A stretch of DNA of 64,000 nucleotides from Aquimarina latercula DSM 2041 (GCF_000430645.1 NZ_AUMK01000015.1:1-64000); one strand, 5' to 3'. Numbered from the stretch's first letter, positions 33,810 through 43,205 are shown. Made by a program: numbers and translations. The notes: a model not told the origin generated them from the sequence alone.

Positions 33810-35174
33810 TTATCCGATAAGTCTTTTCAACCATTTTAACTTCGAGCTAGTATAGGGAGAATATTTTAGATTTAACTCAATCAAAAAGGATTTTTGTAAA
33901 ATACTTTTGTAATGAGAAAATGCTACAAACCCTGCTTTACCGTGATAATTACCAATACCACTATCACCAACACCACCAAAAGGTAGGTTTTGTTCCATAA
34001 AATGCATAACAGCATCATTTATTGCTCCTCCACCAAAAGAAATTTCGTTAAGAATTTTGTTTTTGACTGATTTATTTTTTGTAAAAATATAGCAGGATAG
34101 GGGTTTTGATAATGTTTTTATATCCGAGATAGCTTTTTCTATAGAGTCAAAAGATAAAATCGGCAGTATAGGACCAAAAATTTCTTCTTGCATTACTTTA
34201 TCTGTAAAAGAAACTTCCGTAAGGATGGTTGGTGCTATAATTCTATTTTCTGCATCGCATTGACCTCCTAAGTATATTTTATCATTTTCGATAAGAGCTT
34301 GTAATCTCTCGAAGTTTTTTTGATTTATTATCTGAGTGTAATTTTGGTTTTCTACTTTATAATCTGCTTTTTCAATATGTTTTTTTATAGCAGATAAAAG
34401 CTTATCGTGTATCGTAGATTCTACCATTATATAATCAGGAGCAATACAGGTTTGACCAGTGTTCAGAAATTTAGCCCATACTAAACGTTTTGCTGTCATA
34501 TCTATATTGACGTCTTTGGTGATAATAGCGGGACTTTTTCCTCCAAGTTCTAAGGTAACAGGAGTTAAATGTTTTGCAGCAGCTTGATAAACTATTTTAC
34601 CCACCGGTATGCTTCCAGTAAAAAATATTTTATCAAATTTAAATTTTAATAATTCAGTAGTTTCTTGTACACCTCCTTCTATAACTCTAAAGAATGATTC
34701 ATTAAAATTTTGATTGATAATTTTAGCCATTATCGACGAAGAATGCGATGGAATTTCACTAGGCTTAAGAATAACTGTACATCCCGCAGCGATAGCCGCT
34801 ATGGCAGGAACTAAGGATAATTGAAAAGGATAATTCCATGCGCCCATTACTAAAACAGTTCCTAAAGGTTCAGGTATGACGTAACTTTTACCAGGAAGAT
34901 TTGCTAATCCAGTGCCTACTTTTTTTCTTTTAGACCATTTTTTTATATTAACTATTGCAAGATCAATTTCGTGATAAATGATCGCTAGTTCTGTGGTGTA
35001 AGTTTCGTATTTTGATTTTTTAAAATCGTTATAAATAGCATTGTATAAGAGATCTTCATTTTTTTGTAAAACACTTTTTAAATGTTTTAATTCCTTTACT
35101 CTAAAAGATATATCTTTAGTAGTATTGGTGTCAAAAAAAGTTTTTTGAGTATTTATGATTTCCTGATAGTTCAT
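33810..35174 (-). CDS. NAD(P)-dependent aldehyde dehydrogenase (ALDH3-like)
   Basis: A 454-residue aldehyde dehydrogenase of the short ALDH3-like form. VLVMGAWNYPFQLSL (about 108-122) is the cofactor-binding region, LELGGKSP (about 203-210) carries the general-base Glu, and NTGQTCIAPDY carries the catalytic Cys near residue 240. EEIFGPILPIL follows. The last 25 residues are hydrophobic and basic, which may mean membrane association, as in fatty-aldehyde dehydrogenases. It converges on kmo with 8 nt between stops; a metabolic link to kynurenine is not supported by the sequence. Confidence 0.92.
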   Translation of the reverse strand: MNYQEIINTQKTFFDTNTTKDISFRVKELKHLKSVLQKNEDLLYNAIYNDFKKSKYETYTTELAIIYHEIDLAIVNIKKWSKRKKVGTGLANLPGKSYVIPEPLGTVLVMGAWNYPFQLSLVPAIAAIAAGCTVILKPSEIPSHSSSIMAKIINQNFNESFFRVIEGGVQETTELLKFKFDKIFFTGSIPVGKIVYQAAAKHLTPVTLELGGKSPAIITKDVNIDMTAKRLVWAKFLNTGQTCIAPDYIMVESTIHDKLLSAIKKHIEKADYKVENQNYTQIINQKNFERLQALIENDKIYLGGQCDAENRIIAPTILTEVSFTDKVMQEEIFGPILPILSFDSIEKAISDIKTLSKPLSCYIFTKNKSVKNKILNEISFGGGAINDAVMHFMEQNLPFGGVGDSGIGNYHGKAGFVAFSHYKSILQKSFLIELNLKYSPYTSSKLKWLKRLIG

Positions 35175-35204
35175 AATGACAAATATAACAAGGTTATAAA
35201 AGAA

Positions 35205-36146
35205 TTATGATCCTGTGCTCATACGTTTCTTTAACTCTAGCTCTTTCTGCATTTGTTTTACGGTTAATGTACTTCCATCGTGACTCCATCCAGGAGGACC
35301 AAAAATATACATGAACTTATGATACCAATTTTTAGATTTTTTGGTGTCGTTCCAAATGTCTTTATACTCATGCGTCAAAATAACCCATGGATTGTAAGAA
35401 TTAGGCGCGTGAGTAACTCCATATTGTACTTCAATTTCGTCATCAAGTTCTTTCCAAGTTCCAAATATCTTGTCAAAAATATTTAAAAATCCTCCATGGT
35501 TTTTGTCCATATACTCTACATTTTTGGCATGATGCACTTGATGCATTGTATGGGTGTTAAATATTTTTTCTATAAAACCCATTTTAGGAATGAAAACAGA
35601 GTGTAGTTGGAATTGCCATAAAGCTTCTATTCCCAAACAGACAATTACCATTTCTGGAGGAAATCCTACAATCGGCATCCACATGTAAAATAGTGGTTTG
35701 TATAAAAGAGTAAACCACCCATTACGAACTGCTGTTCCAAGATTAAAGTTATCTGACGAGTGATGAACTATGTGAGCAGCCCATAAAGCTCTTATCATAT
35801 GATTTTGTCTGTGAAACCAGTAATATGTAAAATCATCAGCTAATTGACATAATAGCCATACATACCAAGCATAGCTAAAAGATTCCCAACCCATGATATT
35901 GGTTCGTACACCATCAACTTCAGGATTAAATACATTGTACATATACGTAAACAGAACAACAGAAAAAACTGTTTTAAGAAAAGGACCTAAAAATGCTGAT
36001 CCAAGTCCCATTGTGAAACTGGCAGATAGATCTTTCCAATTATAAAGGTTTTTATGTTCGTCGTGATTTTTGCTATACGTTAATTCTACTACGATAAGTA
36101 CTAGAAATAAAGGTACGCCATATTTTAAGGGCTGTATAAAATCCAT
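35205..36146 (-). CDS. Sterol desaturase / fatty-acid hydroxylase family membrane protein
   Basis: A 313-residue di-iron membrane enzyme. The histidine clusters are HRQNH (about 113-117), HIVHH (about 125-129) and HTMHQVHHAKN (about 199-209), the canonical HxxxH, HxxHH and HxxHH series. About four transmembrane segments precede and separate them. The family hydroxylates or desaturates lipid chains using O2. The upstream neighbour is a VOC protein and the downstream one an aldehyde dehydrogenase (30-nt gap), so a lipid-aldehyde theme is possible but speculative. Confidence 0.9.
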   Translation of the reverse strand: MDFIQPLKYGVPLFLVLIVVELTYSKNHDEHKNLYNWKDLSASFTMGLGSAFLGPFLKTVFSVVLFTYMYNVFNPEVDGVRTNIMGWESFSYAWYVWLLCQLADDFTYYWFHRQNHMIRALWAAHIVHHSSDNFNLGTAVRNGWFTLLYKPLFYMWMPIVGFPPEMVIVCLGIEALWQFQLHSVFIPKMGFIEKIFNTHTMHQVHHAKNVEYMDKNHGGFLNIFDKIFGTWKELDDEIEVQYGVTHAPNSYNPWVILTHEYKDIWNDTKKSKNWYHKFMYIFGPPGWSHDGSTLTVKQMQKELELKKRMSTGS

Positions 36147-36293
36147 TTTCTTTTTGTTGTATTCTAATTGGGGCAGAATATAATAAGAATTTGCAGTAAA
36201 AGTTTAACATTTTACTTTTTTAAGTAAAAAAAGTATGTTTTTAACGATTGTTTATTGAAATGAAGACGCGGTTCTTTTGAAATTCGGTGTATG

Positions 36294-36716
36294 TTATTTC
36301 GCGAAAATCTGAGATGGGTCTTTAAAAGACTTGAATTCTAGTGCATTTCCGCAAGGATCATAAAAAAACATGGTTGCTTGTTCTCCTACTTCTCCCTGAA
36401 ACCTAATATAGGGCTCAATAACAAAATCTATTTTTTTATTAGATAACATTTGTGCAAAACTTTGCCAAGTATCCCATTCTAAAATTATTCCGAAATGCGG
36501 CACAGGAACTTCTTTACCATCTACGGTATTGTGATGATTATTTAATTCTAATTTTGGTTTGTAATGAATAACCAGTTGATGCCCAAAAAAATTAAAATCT
36601 ACCCAGTGTTCACTGCTTCGCCCTTCTTTTAAATTAAGTGTTTTGTTGTAAAAATCGCGCGCAACTTCTAAATTATCTACTGGGATTGCAAGATGAAAGG
36701 GAGATAATGGTTCCAT
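36294..36716 (-). CDS. VOC-family (glyoxalase/dioxygenase-fold) protein
   Basis: A 140-residue single vicinal-oxygen-chelate protein with two beta-alpha-beta-beta modules. [19 protein letters not shown] (5-23) begins the first and holds the metal-ligand His. PHFGIILEW (about 73-81) begins the second, and [10 protein letters not shown] supplies the final Glu. The family includes many Flavobacteriaceae proteins annotated only as VOC. Substrate not deducible. Confidence 0.88.
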   Translation of the reverse strand: MEPLSPFHLAIPVDNLEVARDFYNKTLNLKEGRSSEHWVDFNFFGHQLVIHYKPKLELNNHHNTVDGKEVPVPHFGIILEWDTWQSFAQMLSNKKIDFVIEPYIRFQGEVGEQATMFFYDPCGNALEFKSFKDPSQIFAK

Positions 36717-36770
36717 AAGTTATTTACGTTGATTGAAAGGGATTATTTTAAGAGTTTGAAAATAGATGCT

Positions 36771-37640
36771 TTAACGTTTTCTATCACTTCTTTTTCTTTT
36801 TTTAGAGGCAGTACTATTTCGTTTTTCTTTACTTGCTCCATCTTTATTTTTGGAAGAGAAATGTTTATTGTTGTTTTGTCTTCTTACTGGTTTATTTTCT
36901 TCGACTACAGATGCTTCTTCAGTTTTACTAGAATCTCCTACATCTTTATTAATAATTTGTAGTTCTTTTTCTGTTAAGTAGCGCCATTGGCCTATTGGAG
37001 TATCTAAACTAATGTTCATAATACGAATTCGCTTTAGTTTTGTTACTTCATATCCAAGATACTCACACATTCTTCGTATCTGTCTATTTAAGCCTTGTGT
37101 AAGAACTATTCTAAAATCATATTTATTTATCTGTTCTACCTCACATTTACGAGTAATAGTATCTAGAATAGGAATTCCATTACCCATTCTTTTAATGAAT
37201 TGTGGGCTAATTAATTTATTTACCGTAACGATGTATTCTTTTTCGTGGTTGTTTCTTGCTCTTAAAATTTTATTTACGATATCACCATCACTGGTTAATA
37301 GAATTAATCCTTCACTGGGCTTGTCTAGTCGGCCGATTGGAAAAACACGTTTTGGATAGTTGATATAATCAATAATATTGTCTTTTTCGTTTTGTGCAGT
37401 TGTACAAACAATTCCAACAGGTTTATGAAAAGCAAGGTATACGTGTTTTTCTTTAGGCTTATTTATCAATTCACCATCGACCCTTACTTCGTCTCCAGGA
37501 GCCACTTTGGTGCCCATTTCTGGAATTTTATTATTTAGGGTTACGCGACCTTGATCAATTAGTTTATCTGCTTCACGACGAGAACAGTAACCAACTTCAC
37601 TAAGGAATTTATTGAGTCTTGTAAGCTTAGAATTTTCCAC
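36771..37640 (-). CDS. rluF: 23S rRNA pseudouridine synthase RluF
   Basis: A 289-residue RsuA/RluF-type enzyme. An S4 RNA-binding domain (residues 5-60: [20 protein letters not shown]) is followed by the catalytic domain with Asp106 in [17 protein letters not shown]. The C-terminal motif [20 protein letters not shown] is typical of RluF, which modifies U2604 in 23S rRNA. Residues about 235-289 are a low-complexity Lys/Arg/Asn/Ser tail not found in E. coli RluF but common in Flavobacteriia, probably RNA-binding. Confidence 0.93.
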   Translation of the reverse strand: MENSKLTRLNKFLSEVGYCSRREADKLIDQGRVTLNNKIPEMGTKVAPGDEVRVDGELINKPKEKHVYLAFHKPVGIVCTTAQNEKDNIIDYINYPKRVFPIGRLDKPSEGLILLTSDGDIVNKILRARNNHEKEYIVTVNKLISPQFIKRMGNGIPILDTITRKCEVEQINKYDFRIVLTQGLNRQIRRMCEYLGYEVTKLKRIRIMNISLDTPIGQWRYLTEKELQIINKDVGDSSKTEEASVVEENKPVRRQNNNKHFSSKNKDGASKEKRNSTASKKRKRSDRKR

Positions 37641-37662
37641 GGTGCAAAGGTGCTCATAAAAT

Positions 37663-38502
37663 TTAATCTTTCAAAAAATGAATGATCATATCATCCACTT
37701 CATCAAAGAATAAGGAATGCCCAAAGTTTTCTGTAGTAATGAATTTTGCATTAGTCCAGTTTTTACTTATTTTTTCAGTTCCCGTATACGGGGCAATTTC
37801 ATCGTATTTGTCATGTATGAGTAAGCCTGGGTGAGTTAAGTTCTTTGCAAATTCAGCTATGGAAAATTCTTCGAAATGAAAACCAAATTTTTCCTTGAAA
37901 TAATGACTTAAGGCTTTCATAAACTTATCAGATAATTTGAGCGTTTTTTGATAGCCTTCCATAATTACAGATAATTCTGTAGGAGGTGCAAGAACAATTA
38001 GTTTTTCTATTTCAAGGTTTGGATATTTAAATTGATGAAACACAGTTGTCATACCGCCAACAGAATGTCCAATAACGTAATTAGGTCGGTATAATTCTAT
38101 CATTTTTTGAAGGCATTCTGCATAGAACGGAACACTGAGTGTTTTACCAGAAGAGTTACCATGAGCTGGAGCGTCAAATGCTATAACATTATAATTTTGT
38201 TGATGTAGTTTTTCGATAAGTGTTTTCCATCTATGACTATTACTATCCCATCCGTGTACCATCAAAACAGTTTCTCCCATATTGGGCCATCTATAGGTTT
38301 GTAAAAACCTATCTTTTACTGAAATGATTTCATCTTCGGCTTCCTCTAGAAAATATTCTTGATCTGCAAGTATCTTTCCTTTAAGCGGTGTGCTAAATAA
38401 GATATAGGCTTTGCGCAAAGCCTTTTTTTTATTAAAAAAGAAGAGCAATAAAAGTCGTTTGCCAATAAAAATTGGGATGTACTTTTTTAATGTTTCTTTC
38501 AT
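37663..38502 (-). CDS. Alpha/beta hydrolase
   Basis: A 279-residue hydrolase from the ATG at 38502, which forms an ATGA overlap with the upstream cupin gene; the longer in-frame start at 38547 lies inside that gene and is rejected. [14 protein letters not shown] is the oxyanion-hole region and GHSVGGM carries the nucleophile Ser. The C-terminal [12 protein letters not shown] and FGHSLFF segments supply the Asp and His. The first 45 residues are basic and hydrophobic and may tether it to the membrane. Substrate unknown. Confidence 0.9.
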   Translation of the reverse strand: MKETLKKYIPIFIGKRLLLLFFFNKKKALRKAYILFSTPLKGKILADQEYFLEEAEDEIISVKDRFLQTYRWPNMGETVLMVHGWDSNSHRWKTLIEKLHQQNYNVIAFDAPAHGNSSGKTLSVPFYAECLQKMIELYRPNYVIGHSVGGMTTVFHQFKYPNLEIEKLIVLAPPTELSVIMEGYQKTLKLSDKFMKALSHYFKEKFGFHFEEFSIAEFAKNLTHPGLLIHDKYDEIAPYTGTEKISKNWTNAKFITTENFGHSLFFDEVDDMIIHFLKD

Positions 38503-38867
38503 AATTCTTCTCGATGTACCGAATCTATAGAAAAAGCAGGAAGACAAATCGCTATATATTCACATGCTGATTCAAATGGGTTAGAATATTGTACTCTGGT
38601 GTTTTTTTTAATCTTAATAGATTGTCCAGATTCTAAGGTGATTTCTTCATCATCAATAATAAATCTTTTCTTTCCTCGAATAATATAAGTGTATTCATCA
38701 AATTCCGGTGTTTGAAATGGTTCGCTCCAACCTGGAGGAGCTACCATATGCGCTATACTAACCTGAGAATTCCCATCTGTGGCTTTGCCAAAATGTTCTT
38801 CAATTAATTTTCCATCTGTAGTTGGTACCACAAAAGGTGATTTTTGAATTTGATATTTTTTACTCAT
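38499..38867 (-). CDS. Small cupin-domain protein
   Basis: A 122-residue single cupin barrel (SIAHMVAPPGWSEPFQTPEFDEYTYIIRGK read in parts; ITLESGQSIKIKKN). The classic cupin metal motif GxxxxxHxH is replaced by GWSEPFQTPEFDE, so the usual His ligands are missing while the Glu is kept. Its TGA overlaps the ATG of the hydrolase gene by four bases, indicating translational coupling. Function unknown. Confidence 0.85.
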   Translation of the reverse strand: MSKKYQIQKSPFVVPTTDGKLIEEHFGKATDGNSQVSIAHMVAPPGWSEPFQTPEFDEYTYIIRGKKRFIIDDEEITLESGQSIKIKKNTRVQYSNPFESACEYIAICLPAFSIDSVHREEL

Positions 38868-38886
38868 AAATATCTAATAACAGATT

Positions 38887-39453
38887 TTAATTATTCTCCC
38901 AATTAATAATAAAGTGTTTAATTGTAGCCGAATCAGGAATTTGAGAAGCTTCAATTTTTTTGTCAGTATTAAATTTTAACTCACTCGATAATTCTTTCTT
39001 ATCAATAGTTATCGATGCTTGGATACTATCTACAAATATAACCGCTGCACTAAGTGTATTAGTAATCTTAGTGATAGAATAGTTATCCTTGATATCTTTG
39101 AAAACACCATTTGCCGATAGTCCCGATATAGTCTTATATCTTGGATCAATTACTTGTATACTTTCAATAGAGGATTCAGGATTGTTTTCTTCTCTAGGTT
39201 CCAATAATAATAATTTAGCTCCTCCTTTTTCATAAATTTCAATAGTGTTTGCAACATCCATAATATTGTCATTTTTGGACATTTTTACTATAGAATCATT
39301 TGCATAGATTGAGTCTAATTGACTCACTTTGATTGTGTTAGTTAAATGACCAATTCTGTTATAAGAGATTTCGAATGGATCTTGTTTTTTGTCATTTTGA
39401 CAACTCAGTAAACTTATACAAACAAGTAAAATACTGCTGATTTTTTTAATCAT
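38887..39453 (-). CDS. Lipoprotein of unknown function
   Basis: A 188-residue protein with lipoprotein signal ending LLSC (Cys18). The mature part is Ser/Asp/Ile-rich with no cysteine pair and no catalytic motif. Segments such as GHLTNTIKVSQLDSIYANDS and LSANGVFKDIKDNYSITKI suggest a beta-rich fold. No family recognised. It lies between a HerA-like ATPase gene and a cupin gene on the same strand, with short gaps (about 50 and 19 nt), so it may be cotranscribed. Confidence 0.75.
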   Translation of the reverse strand: MIKKISSILLVCISLLSCQNDKKQDPFEISYNRIGHLTNTIKVSQLDSIYANDSIVKMSKNDNIMDVANTIEIYEKGGAKLLLLEPREENNPESSIESIQVIDPRYKTISGLSANGVFKDIKDNYSITKITNTLSAAVIFVDSIQASITIDKKELSSELKFNTDKKIEASQIPDSATIKHFIINWENN

Positions 39454-39506
39454 AATAGGTTGTTAATTATTCCCAAGGTTAAACAATGATTGATTTTGTG
39501 TTTAGT

Positions 39507-41036
39507 TTAGCGCAATAATTTATTTAGTACACCTAATGCTCCTCTTATAAAAGTAGCACTGGTTAAAACTTTAATCACAGCTTTTTCCGTAGTACTAGAT
39601 TTTCTACTTTTAGAACGAGAAGAACTTTTATTTAGTTTCTCTCTTTCTTTTTTTGCTGCTGCTTTAGCTTCTTCTGCTTCAGCTTTTTCTATTTTTTCAT
39701 TAAGAATTTCATAAGCACTTTCTCGATCTATATCTTCATTGTATTTGTCAGAAAGTGTGGACTTTTTTAATAAATCATCTAATTCGCTTTTGGATAGTAT
39801 ATCCATTCTACTCATAGGAGCTCTTAACATCGTCGCAGCAAGAGGAGTAGGGCGACCTTTCTCGTCAAGAGCTGATACCAATGCTTCTCCAATTCCTAAA
39901 GCTGTTAGTACTTCTTTTGTGTCATAATATTCTGATATAGGATAATTCTCGGCAGTAAGTTTAATTGCTTTACGATCTTTAGCGGTAAATGCTCTTAGGG
40001 CGTGTTGTACTTTTAGCCCGAGTTGCCCCAACACCCCATCCGGTACATCCGTAGGATTTTGAGTTACAAAATATAGTCCAACTCCTTTTGATCTTATTAA
40101 TTTCACAATACTTTCGATCTGATCCATTAATGCATTGGAAGCTTGCTTAAATATTAAATGAGCTTCATCAAGAAAAATAATCAACTCTGGTCTTCCGCTA
40201 TCTCCTTGCTCAGGAAAGGTACTGTATACTTCAGCTAGAAGACTTAACATAAATGTAGAAAATAGTTTTGGTCTATCCTGTATGTCGGTTAATCGTAAGA
40301 TATTTATAAAACCTCTTCCATCGTCATCTACTCTACATAAATCTTGTACGTCAAATGATCTTTCTCCAAAAAAGATATCAGCTCCTTGTTGTTCTAAAGC
40401 AACAATTTTACGTAATATGGAGCCAGTAGATGCAGTAGATATTCTTCCATAATCTTTTTCTAGCTCTTCTTTTCCTTCTCGAGTCGCAAATTGTAAAACC
40501 TTTTTTAAATCTTTTAAATCTAATAATGGCAATTTGTTGTCATCACAATATTTAAAAATTATTGAAATGATACCTGCTTGTGTTTCTGTTACATCTAAAA
40601 TTCTTGAAAATAGTACTGGCCCGAATTCGCTTACAGTTGCTTTAAGGCGTACTCCATCTTGTTCTGATAAAGAAAGAATTTCTACTGGAAAATTCTTTGC
40701 TTCAAACGGAATTCCAATTTTTTCATGTCTTTCATCAATTTTAGCATGACCTGGACTTGCAGCTGCTAAACCACTAAGATCACCTTTGATATCCATAAGA
40801 AGCACAGGTATTCCTTGTTCGCTCAAGTTTTCTGCTAAGACTTGTAATGTTTTTGTTTTACCAGTTCCTGTTGCTCCAGCAATTAACCCATGTCTATTTA
40901 ATGTCTTTAGAGGAATTTTAACGTGTGCATCTGTCACAGTTTCTCCATTATGCATTGCAGCTCCTAAGGTGATGAAATCGCCTTTGGTAGTATATCCTTT
41001 ATTTATATGGTCAAGGAATTCTTGATTACTACTCAT
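39507..41036 (-). CDS. HerA-like ATPase (DUF853 helicase family)
   Basis: A 509-residue ATPase from the ATG at 41036; the ten extra residues of the longer frame are not typical. Walker A is GATGTGKT (54-61), Walker B is LIIFLDEAHLIF (about 287-298), and FVTQNPTDVPDGVLGQLG is the following sensor region. This is the bacterial DUF853/YjgR type, a cytosolic relative of HerA, with a Lys/Ala/Glu-rich coiled stretch at about 440-490 and a short C-terminal domain (TFIRGALGVLNK). No NurA nuclease or Sir2 partner is adjacent. Role unknown, possibly DNA processing. Confidence 0.92.
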   Translation of the reverse strand: MSSNQEFLDHINKGYTTKGDFITLGAAMHNGETVTDAHVKIPLKTLNRHGLIAGATGTGKTKTLQVLAENLSEQGIPVLLMDIKGDLSGLAAASPGHAKIDERHEKIGIPFEAKNFPVEILSLSEQDGVRLKATVSEFGPVLFSRILDVTETQAGIISIIFKYCDDNKLPLLDLKDLKKVLQFATREGKEELEKDYGRISTASTGSILRKIVALEQQGADIFFGERSFDVQDLCRVDDDGRGFINILRLTDIQDRPKLFSTFMLSLLAEVYSTFPEQGDSGRPELIIFLDEAHLIFKQASNALMDQIESIVKLIRSKGVGLYFVTQNPTDVPDGVLGQLGLKVQHALRAFTAKDRKAIKLTAENYPISEYYDTKEVLTALGIGEALVSALDEKGRPTPLAATMLRAPMSRMDILSKSELDDLLKKSTLSDKYNEDIDRESAYEILNEKIEKAEAEEAKAAAKKEREKLNKSSSRSKSRKSSTTEKAVIKVLTSATFIRGALGVLNKLLR

Positions 41037-41190
41037 AGTTAATGTAAATTTTGATAAAAATAGCAATCTTGTCTATTCTATCGAAATGATTGTGATTTTG
41101 TTTTAGGTAAATTTATAATTTTTAAATCAATAAGAGTCAGTGTAGAAAATTATAGTTTATTTTTATTGATGAAACACATAATTCAACATA

Positions 41191-41646
41191 ATGAAGAAGA
41201 TATATTTATTCACGATTTTAATTTCAATTTTTTATAGTTGTAATCAAAAAAATAATTCTAACACAGAAATTATATTTCATGACACACATGAGCCTAAAAA
41301 AGTGAATGCTCCATTTTCTGATGCTGTTCAAGTAGGTAATTTGTATTTCCTTTCTGGACAAGTAGGGATGAATCATACAACACGTAAATTGGTAGAGGGC
41401 GGTATAGAAGCTGAAACTAAACAAACCTTAGAAAATATAAAAGCGGTATTAGAACATCATAATATGAATATGAATGATGTAGTAAAGTGTACAGTTATTC
41501 TCTCTGATATTAACGATTTTACAGCATTTAATAAGGTTTATAAAACGTATTTCCCTAATAAACCGGCAAGGACTACGTTTGCTGCCAAAGGATTAGCGGT
41601 GGGAGCAAAGATTGAGATAGAATGTGTTGCAGCTAGAACTAAGTAA
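41191..41646 (+). CDS. Lipoprotein RidA-family protein
   Basis: A 151-residue protein of the RidA/YjgF/UK114 family (enamine/imine deaminase) with a lipoprotein signal ending FYSC (Cys17), which is unusual for a family that is normally cytoplasmic. The core has AVQVGNLYFLSGQVGM, LENIKAVLEHHNMNMNDVVK and the PARTTFAAKGLAVGAKIEIE end with the substrate-binding Arg and Glu. If anchored as predicted, it would act in the periplasm or on the outer membrane, where the usual PLP-derived enamine substrates are not expected. Confidence 0.88.
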   Translation: MKKIYLFTILISIFYSCNQKNNSNTEIIFHDTHEPKKVNAPFSDAVQVGNLYFLSGQVGMNHTTRKLVEGGIEAETKQTLENIKAVLEHHNMNMNDVVKCTVILSDINDFTAFNKVYKTYFPNKPARTTFAAKGLAVGAKIEIECVAARTK

Positions 41647-41709
41647 AAGAAATACTTAATACGGATGAAAGAATTCCTAAACTTACTTTAGGATTACTAA
41701 TTCATTATC

Positions 41710-41717
41710 TACCTTTG
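41710..41717 (+). promoter_or_regulatory. -7 promoter box of queE
   Basis: TACCTTTG fits TAnnTTTG and ends 7 nt before the ATG at 41725, which implies an almost leaderless transcript. Confidence 0.5.
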
Positions 41718-41724
41718 CATCCTT

Positions 41725-42354
41725 ATGCAAGAAAGTACAGAGACATTGGTGAATGAGGGAAAGATGCTTCCTCTTATGGAAGAATTTTATACCATACAAG
41801 GAGAAGGGTATCATAAAGGTACTGCTGCTTATTTTGTTAGAATTGGAGGATGTGATGTTGGATGTCATTGGTGCGACGTTAAAGAAAGCTGGAACGCTGC
41901 TCTTCATCCACCAACTTCTACTGCTGTAATTGTAGATAATGCTATAAAATATAGCAATGTAATTGTAGTAACGGGCGGAGAACCTCTTACTTGGGATATG
42001 TCTGAACTTACGAAAGGCTTAAAGAGTAAAGGTGCTAAAACCCATATAGAAACTTCTGGAGCGTATCCTCTTACAGGTAATTGGGATTGGATATGTCTTT
42101 CTCCTAAAAAAGTAAAACTTCCTACTAAAGAAATATATAGTGAAGCTCATGAATTAAAATGTATTGTTTATAATAAAAGTGATTTTGATTTTGCTGAAGA
42201 GCAAGCTTCTCAGGTTTCGGATGATTGCGTATTGTATTTACAGCCGGAATGGAGTGTTAGGGACAAGGTAATTCCTCTAATTGTAGAATATGTGATGAAA
42301 AACCCTAAATGGAAGGTGTCTTTACAAACTCATAAGTACTTGAATATTCCTTAA
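41725..42354 (+). CDS. queE: 7-carboxy-7-deazaguanine synthase
   Basis: A 209-residue radical-SAM enzyme that converts 6-carboxytetrahydropterin to 7-carboxy-7-deazaguanine in preQ0/queuosine synthesis. The cluster motif is Cys43-x-x-x-Cys47-x-x-Cys50 in GGCDVGCHWCD. FYTIQGEGYHKGTAAYFVR precedes it, and VTGGEPLTWDM (about 77-87) binds SAM. The ATG at 41725 fits the family (MLPLMEEF begins at residue 14). No queC, queD or queF is in the window, which is usual when these genes are scattered. The product most likely serves tRNA modification. Confidence 0.93.
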   Translation: MQESTETLVNEGKMLPLMEEFYTIQGEGYHKGTAAYFVRIGGCDVGCHWCDVKESWNAALHPPTSTAVIVDNAIKYSNVIVVTGGEPLTWDMSELTKGLKSKGAKTHIETSGAYPLTGNWDWICLSPKKVKLPTKEIYSEAHELKCIVYNKSDFDFAEEQASQVSDDCVLYLQPEWSVRDKVIPLIVEYVMKNPKWKVSLQTHKYLNIP

Positions 42355-42364
42355 TTAGGTCATA

Positions 42365-42391
42365 TAAAAACACAGGTGTTTTATGGTTTTT
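42365..42391 (+). terminator. Weak hairpin after queE
   Basis: ATAAAAACAC and GTGTTTTAT form an AT-rich hairpin followed by GGTTTTT, 11 nt past the stop. A plausible but weak terminator. Confidence 0.4.
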
Positions 42392-42591
42392 GACGTTTTT
42401 CGATGGTCTGTGCTCTTTTGTATGTTAATGATTATGGTTAGACCGTAGTTTTGTAGGATTTTTCCCTTCTATTGAAATGTAATTTTGTAAGATAAAACTT
42501 TCTTTTTTATTTTTTAGCCTCCCTTGATTTACGTTTTTTAACGTATATAAACAAGTGTTTAACTAATTGTTAAATGATAGTTATCTTTTTT

Positions 42592-42623
42592 TTTGATTTT
42601 ATAGAAAGATGTTTTTAATTTTA
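42592..42623 (+). promoter_or_regulatory. Promoter of tandem peptide 1
   Basis: TTTGATTTT at 42592 (-33-like) and the degenerate -7 TAATTTTA at 42616-42623. The -7 box ends 26 nt before the ATG, exactly as for peptide 2. Confidence 0.35.
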
Positions 42624-42649
42624 TGTAAGTAATTTAAAAACAGATTTTT

Positions 42650-42748
42650 ATGAAAAACTTATACTCTATTTTTGGGCTTGATTTTAGAATGTTTATTGAT
42701 TTTGTGAGAGATCTTCCGAGTGCTTCCCGTTATGCAATGCGTAGATAA
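42650..42748 (+). CDS. Tandem small peptide 1 (32 aa, novel family)
   Basis: A 32-residue frame: MKNLYSIFGLDF (1-12), RMFIDFVRDLP (13-23), SASRYAMRR (24-32), then TAA. It aligns without gaps to the products at 43206 and 43575, with 11 positions invariant in all three (Met1, Tyr5, Phe8, Phe12, Phe18, Leu22, Pro23, Ala25, Ser26, Ala29, Arg32). Residues 2-22 can form a hydrophobic-faced helix, Pro23 ends it, and a polar tail follows. Net charge is about +3. Ser26 is TCC here but AGT in peptide 2, so the residue is kept although the codon family differs. A strong terminator follows. No family recognised. Confidence 0.75.
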   Translation: MKNLYSIFGLDFRMFIDFVRDLPSASRYAMRR

Positions 42749-42782
42749 TTTTAAGTTCAACATCCCGTATTAATTTATAAGT

Positions 42783-42817
42783 AAAAGATTACAACAATTT
42801 GTAATCTTTTGTTTTTT
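42783..42817 (+). terminator. Intrinsic terminator after tandem peptide 1
   Basis: AAAAGATTACAA and TTGTAATCTTTT form a 12-bp stem, followed by GTTTTTT, 35 nt after the stop of peptide 1. Confidence 0.85.
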
Positions 42818-43152
42818 ATAAAAAGTTTTATGAACTACATTTTATGTAAATGTAATGTTCAATATGTGTGTTTACACTTGTTTTCTCTTCAAAATCTTAA
42901 TAGTTATTTATTTAATTGTTTTTAAGTTGTTTATGGTGGTGTAAATAATTAAAAATATTAACCTGTCCACGTAAAGATGAGATAGAAATAAAAATAACTA
43001 ATCGACATTAGGGGGATTAGCCCCTAGTTTTACTCTTTTGGTTGTAGGTTAATTCCTTTTAAAATAGTTGTTTTAAATGGTTTTTTGTTGTTATGTCGTG
43101 TAAAATAAGTTGTACGTCTAAAATATTGAATTCTAGGTGTTAATTTTTTTTA
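42818..43152. other. Spacer between tandem peptides 1 and 2
   Basis: About 335 bp with no supported gene (a 31-codon frame at 42830 lacks the family's motifs). It contains an unusual G/C-rich block at 42998-43027 that can fold in two mutually exclusive ways, and otherwise AT-rich sequence. Confidence 0.5.
42998..43033 (+). other. Mutually exclusive hairpin block
   Basis: CTAATC (42998-43003) can pair with GATTAG (43015-43020). Alternatively TAGGGG (43009-43014) pairs with CCCCTA (43021-43026) using GATTAG as its loop, followed by GTTTTACTCTTTT. The two folds exclude each other, as in an attenuator. No transcript reading through it is known. Confidence 0.4.
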
Positions 43153-43179
43153 TTGATTTGAGTTTGCGGTTTATATTTG
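43153..43179 (+). promoter_or_regulatory. Promoter of tandem peptide 2
   Basis: TTGATTTG at 43153 (-33-like) and a perfect -7 box TATATTTG at 43172-43179, 26 nt before the ATG. Confidence 0.55.
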
Positions 43180-43205
43180 CATAACAAATTAAAAATCAAA
43201 TAATT

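Noticed and set aside
39507..41036. HerA-like ATPase as part of a phage-defence system
   Set aside because: It is the common DUF853 housekeeping type, with no NurA, Sir2 or DUF4297 partner. Neighbours are a lipoprotein gene and a RidA gene.
41725..42354. queE as a marker of a 7-deazaguanine DNA-modification island
   Set aside because: No dpd genes or nearby nuclease genes; a stand-alone queE is normal for tRNA queuosine synthesis.
42830..42925. 31-codon frame between tandem peptides 1 and 2
   Set aside because: It lacks the LP-x-AS tail, the aromatic pattern and a promoter; it looks like a chance frame in AT-rich DNA.
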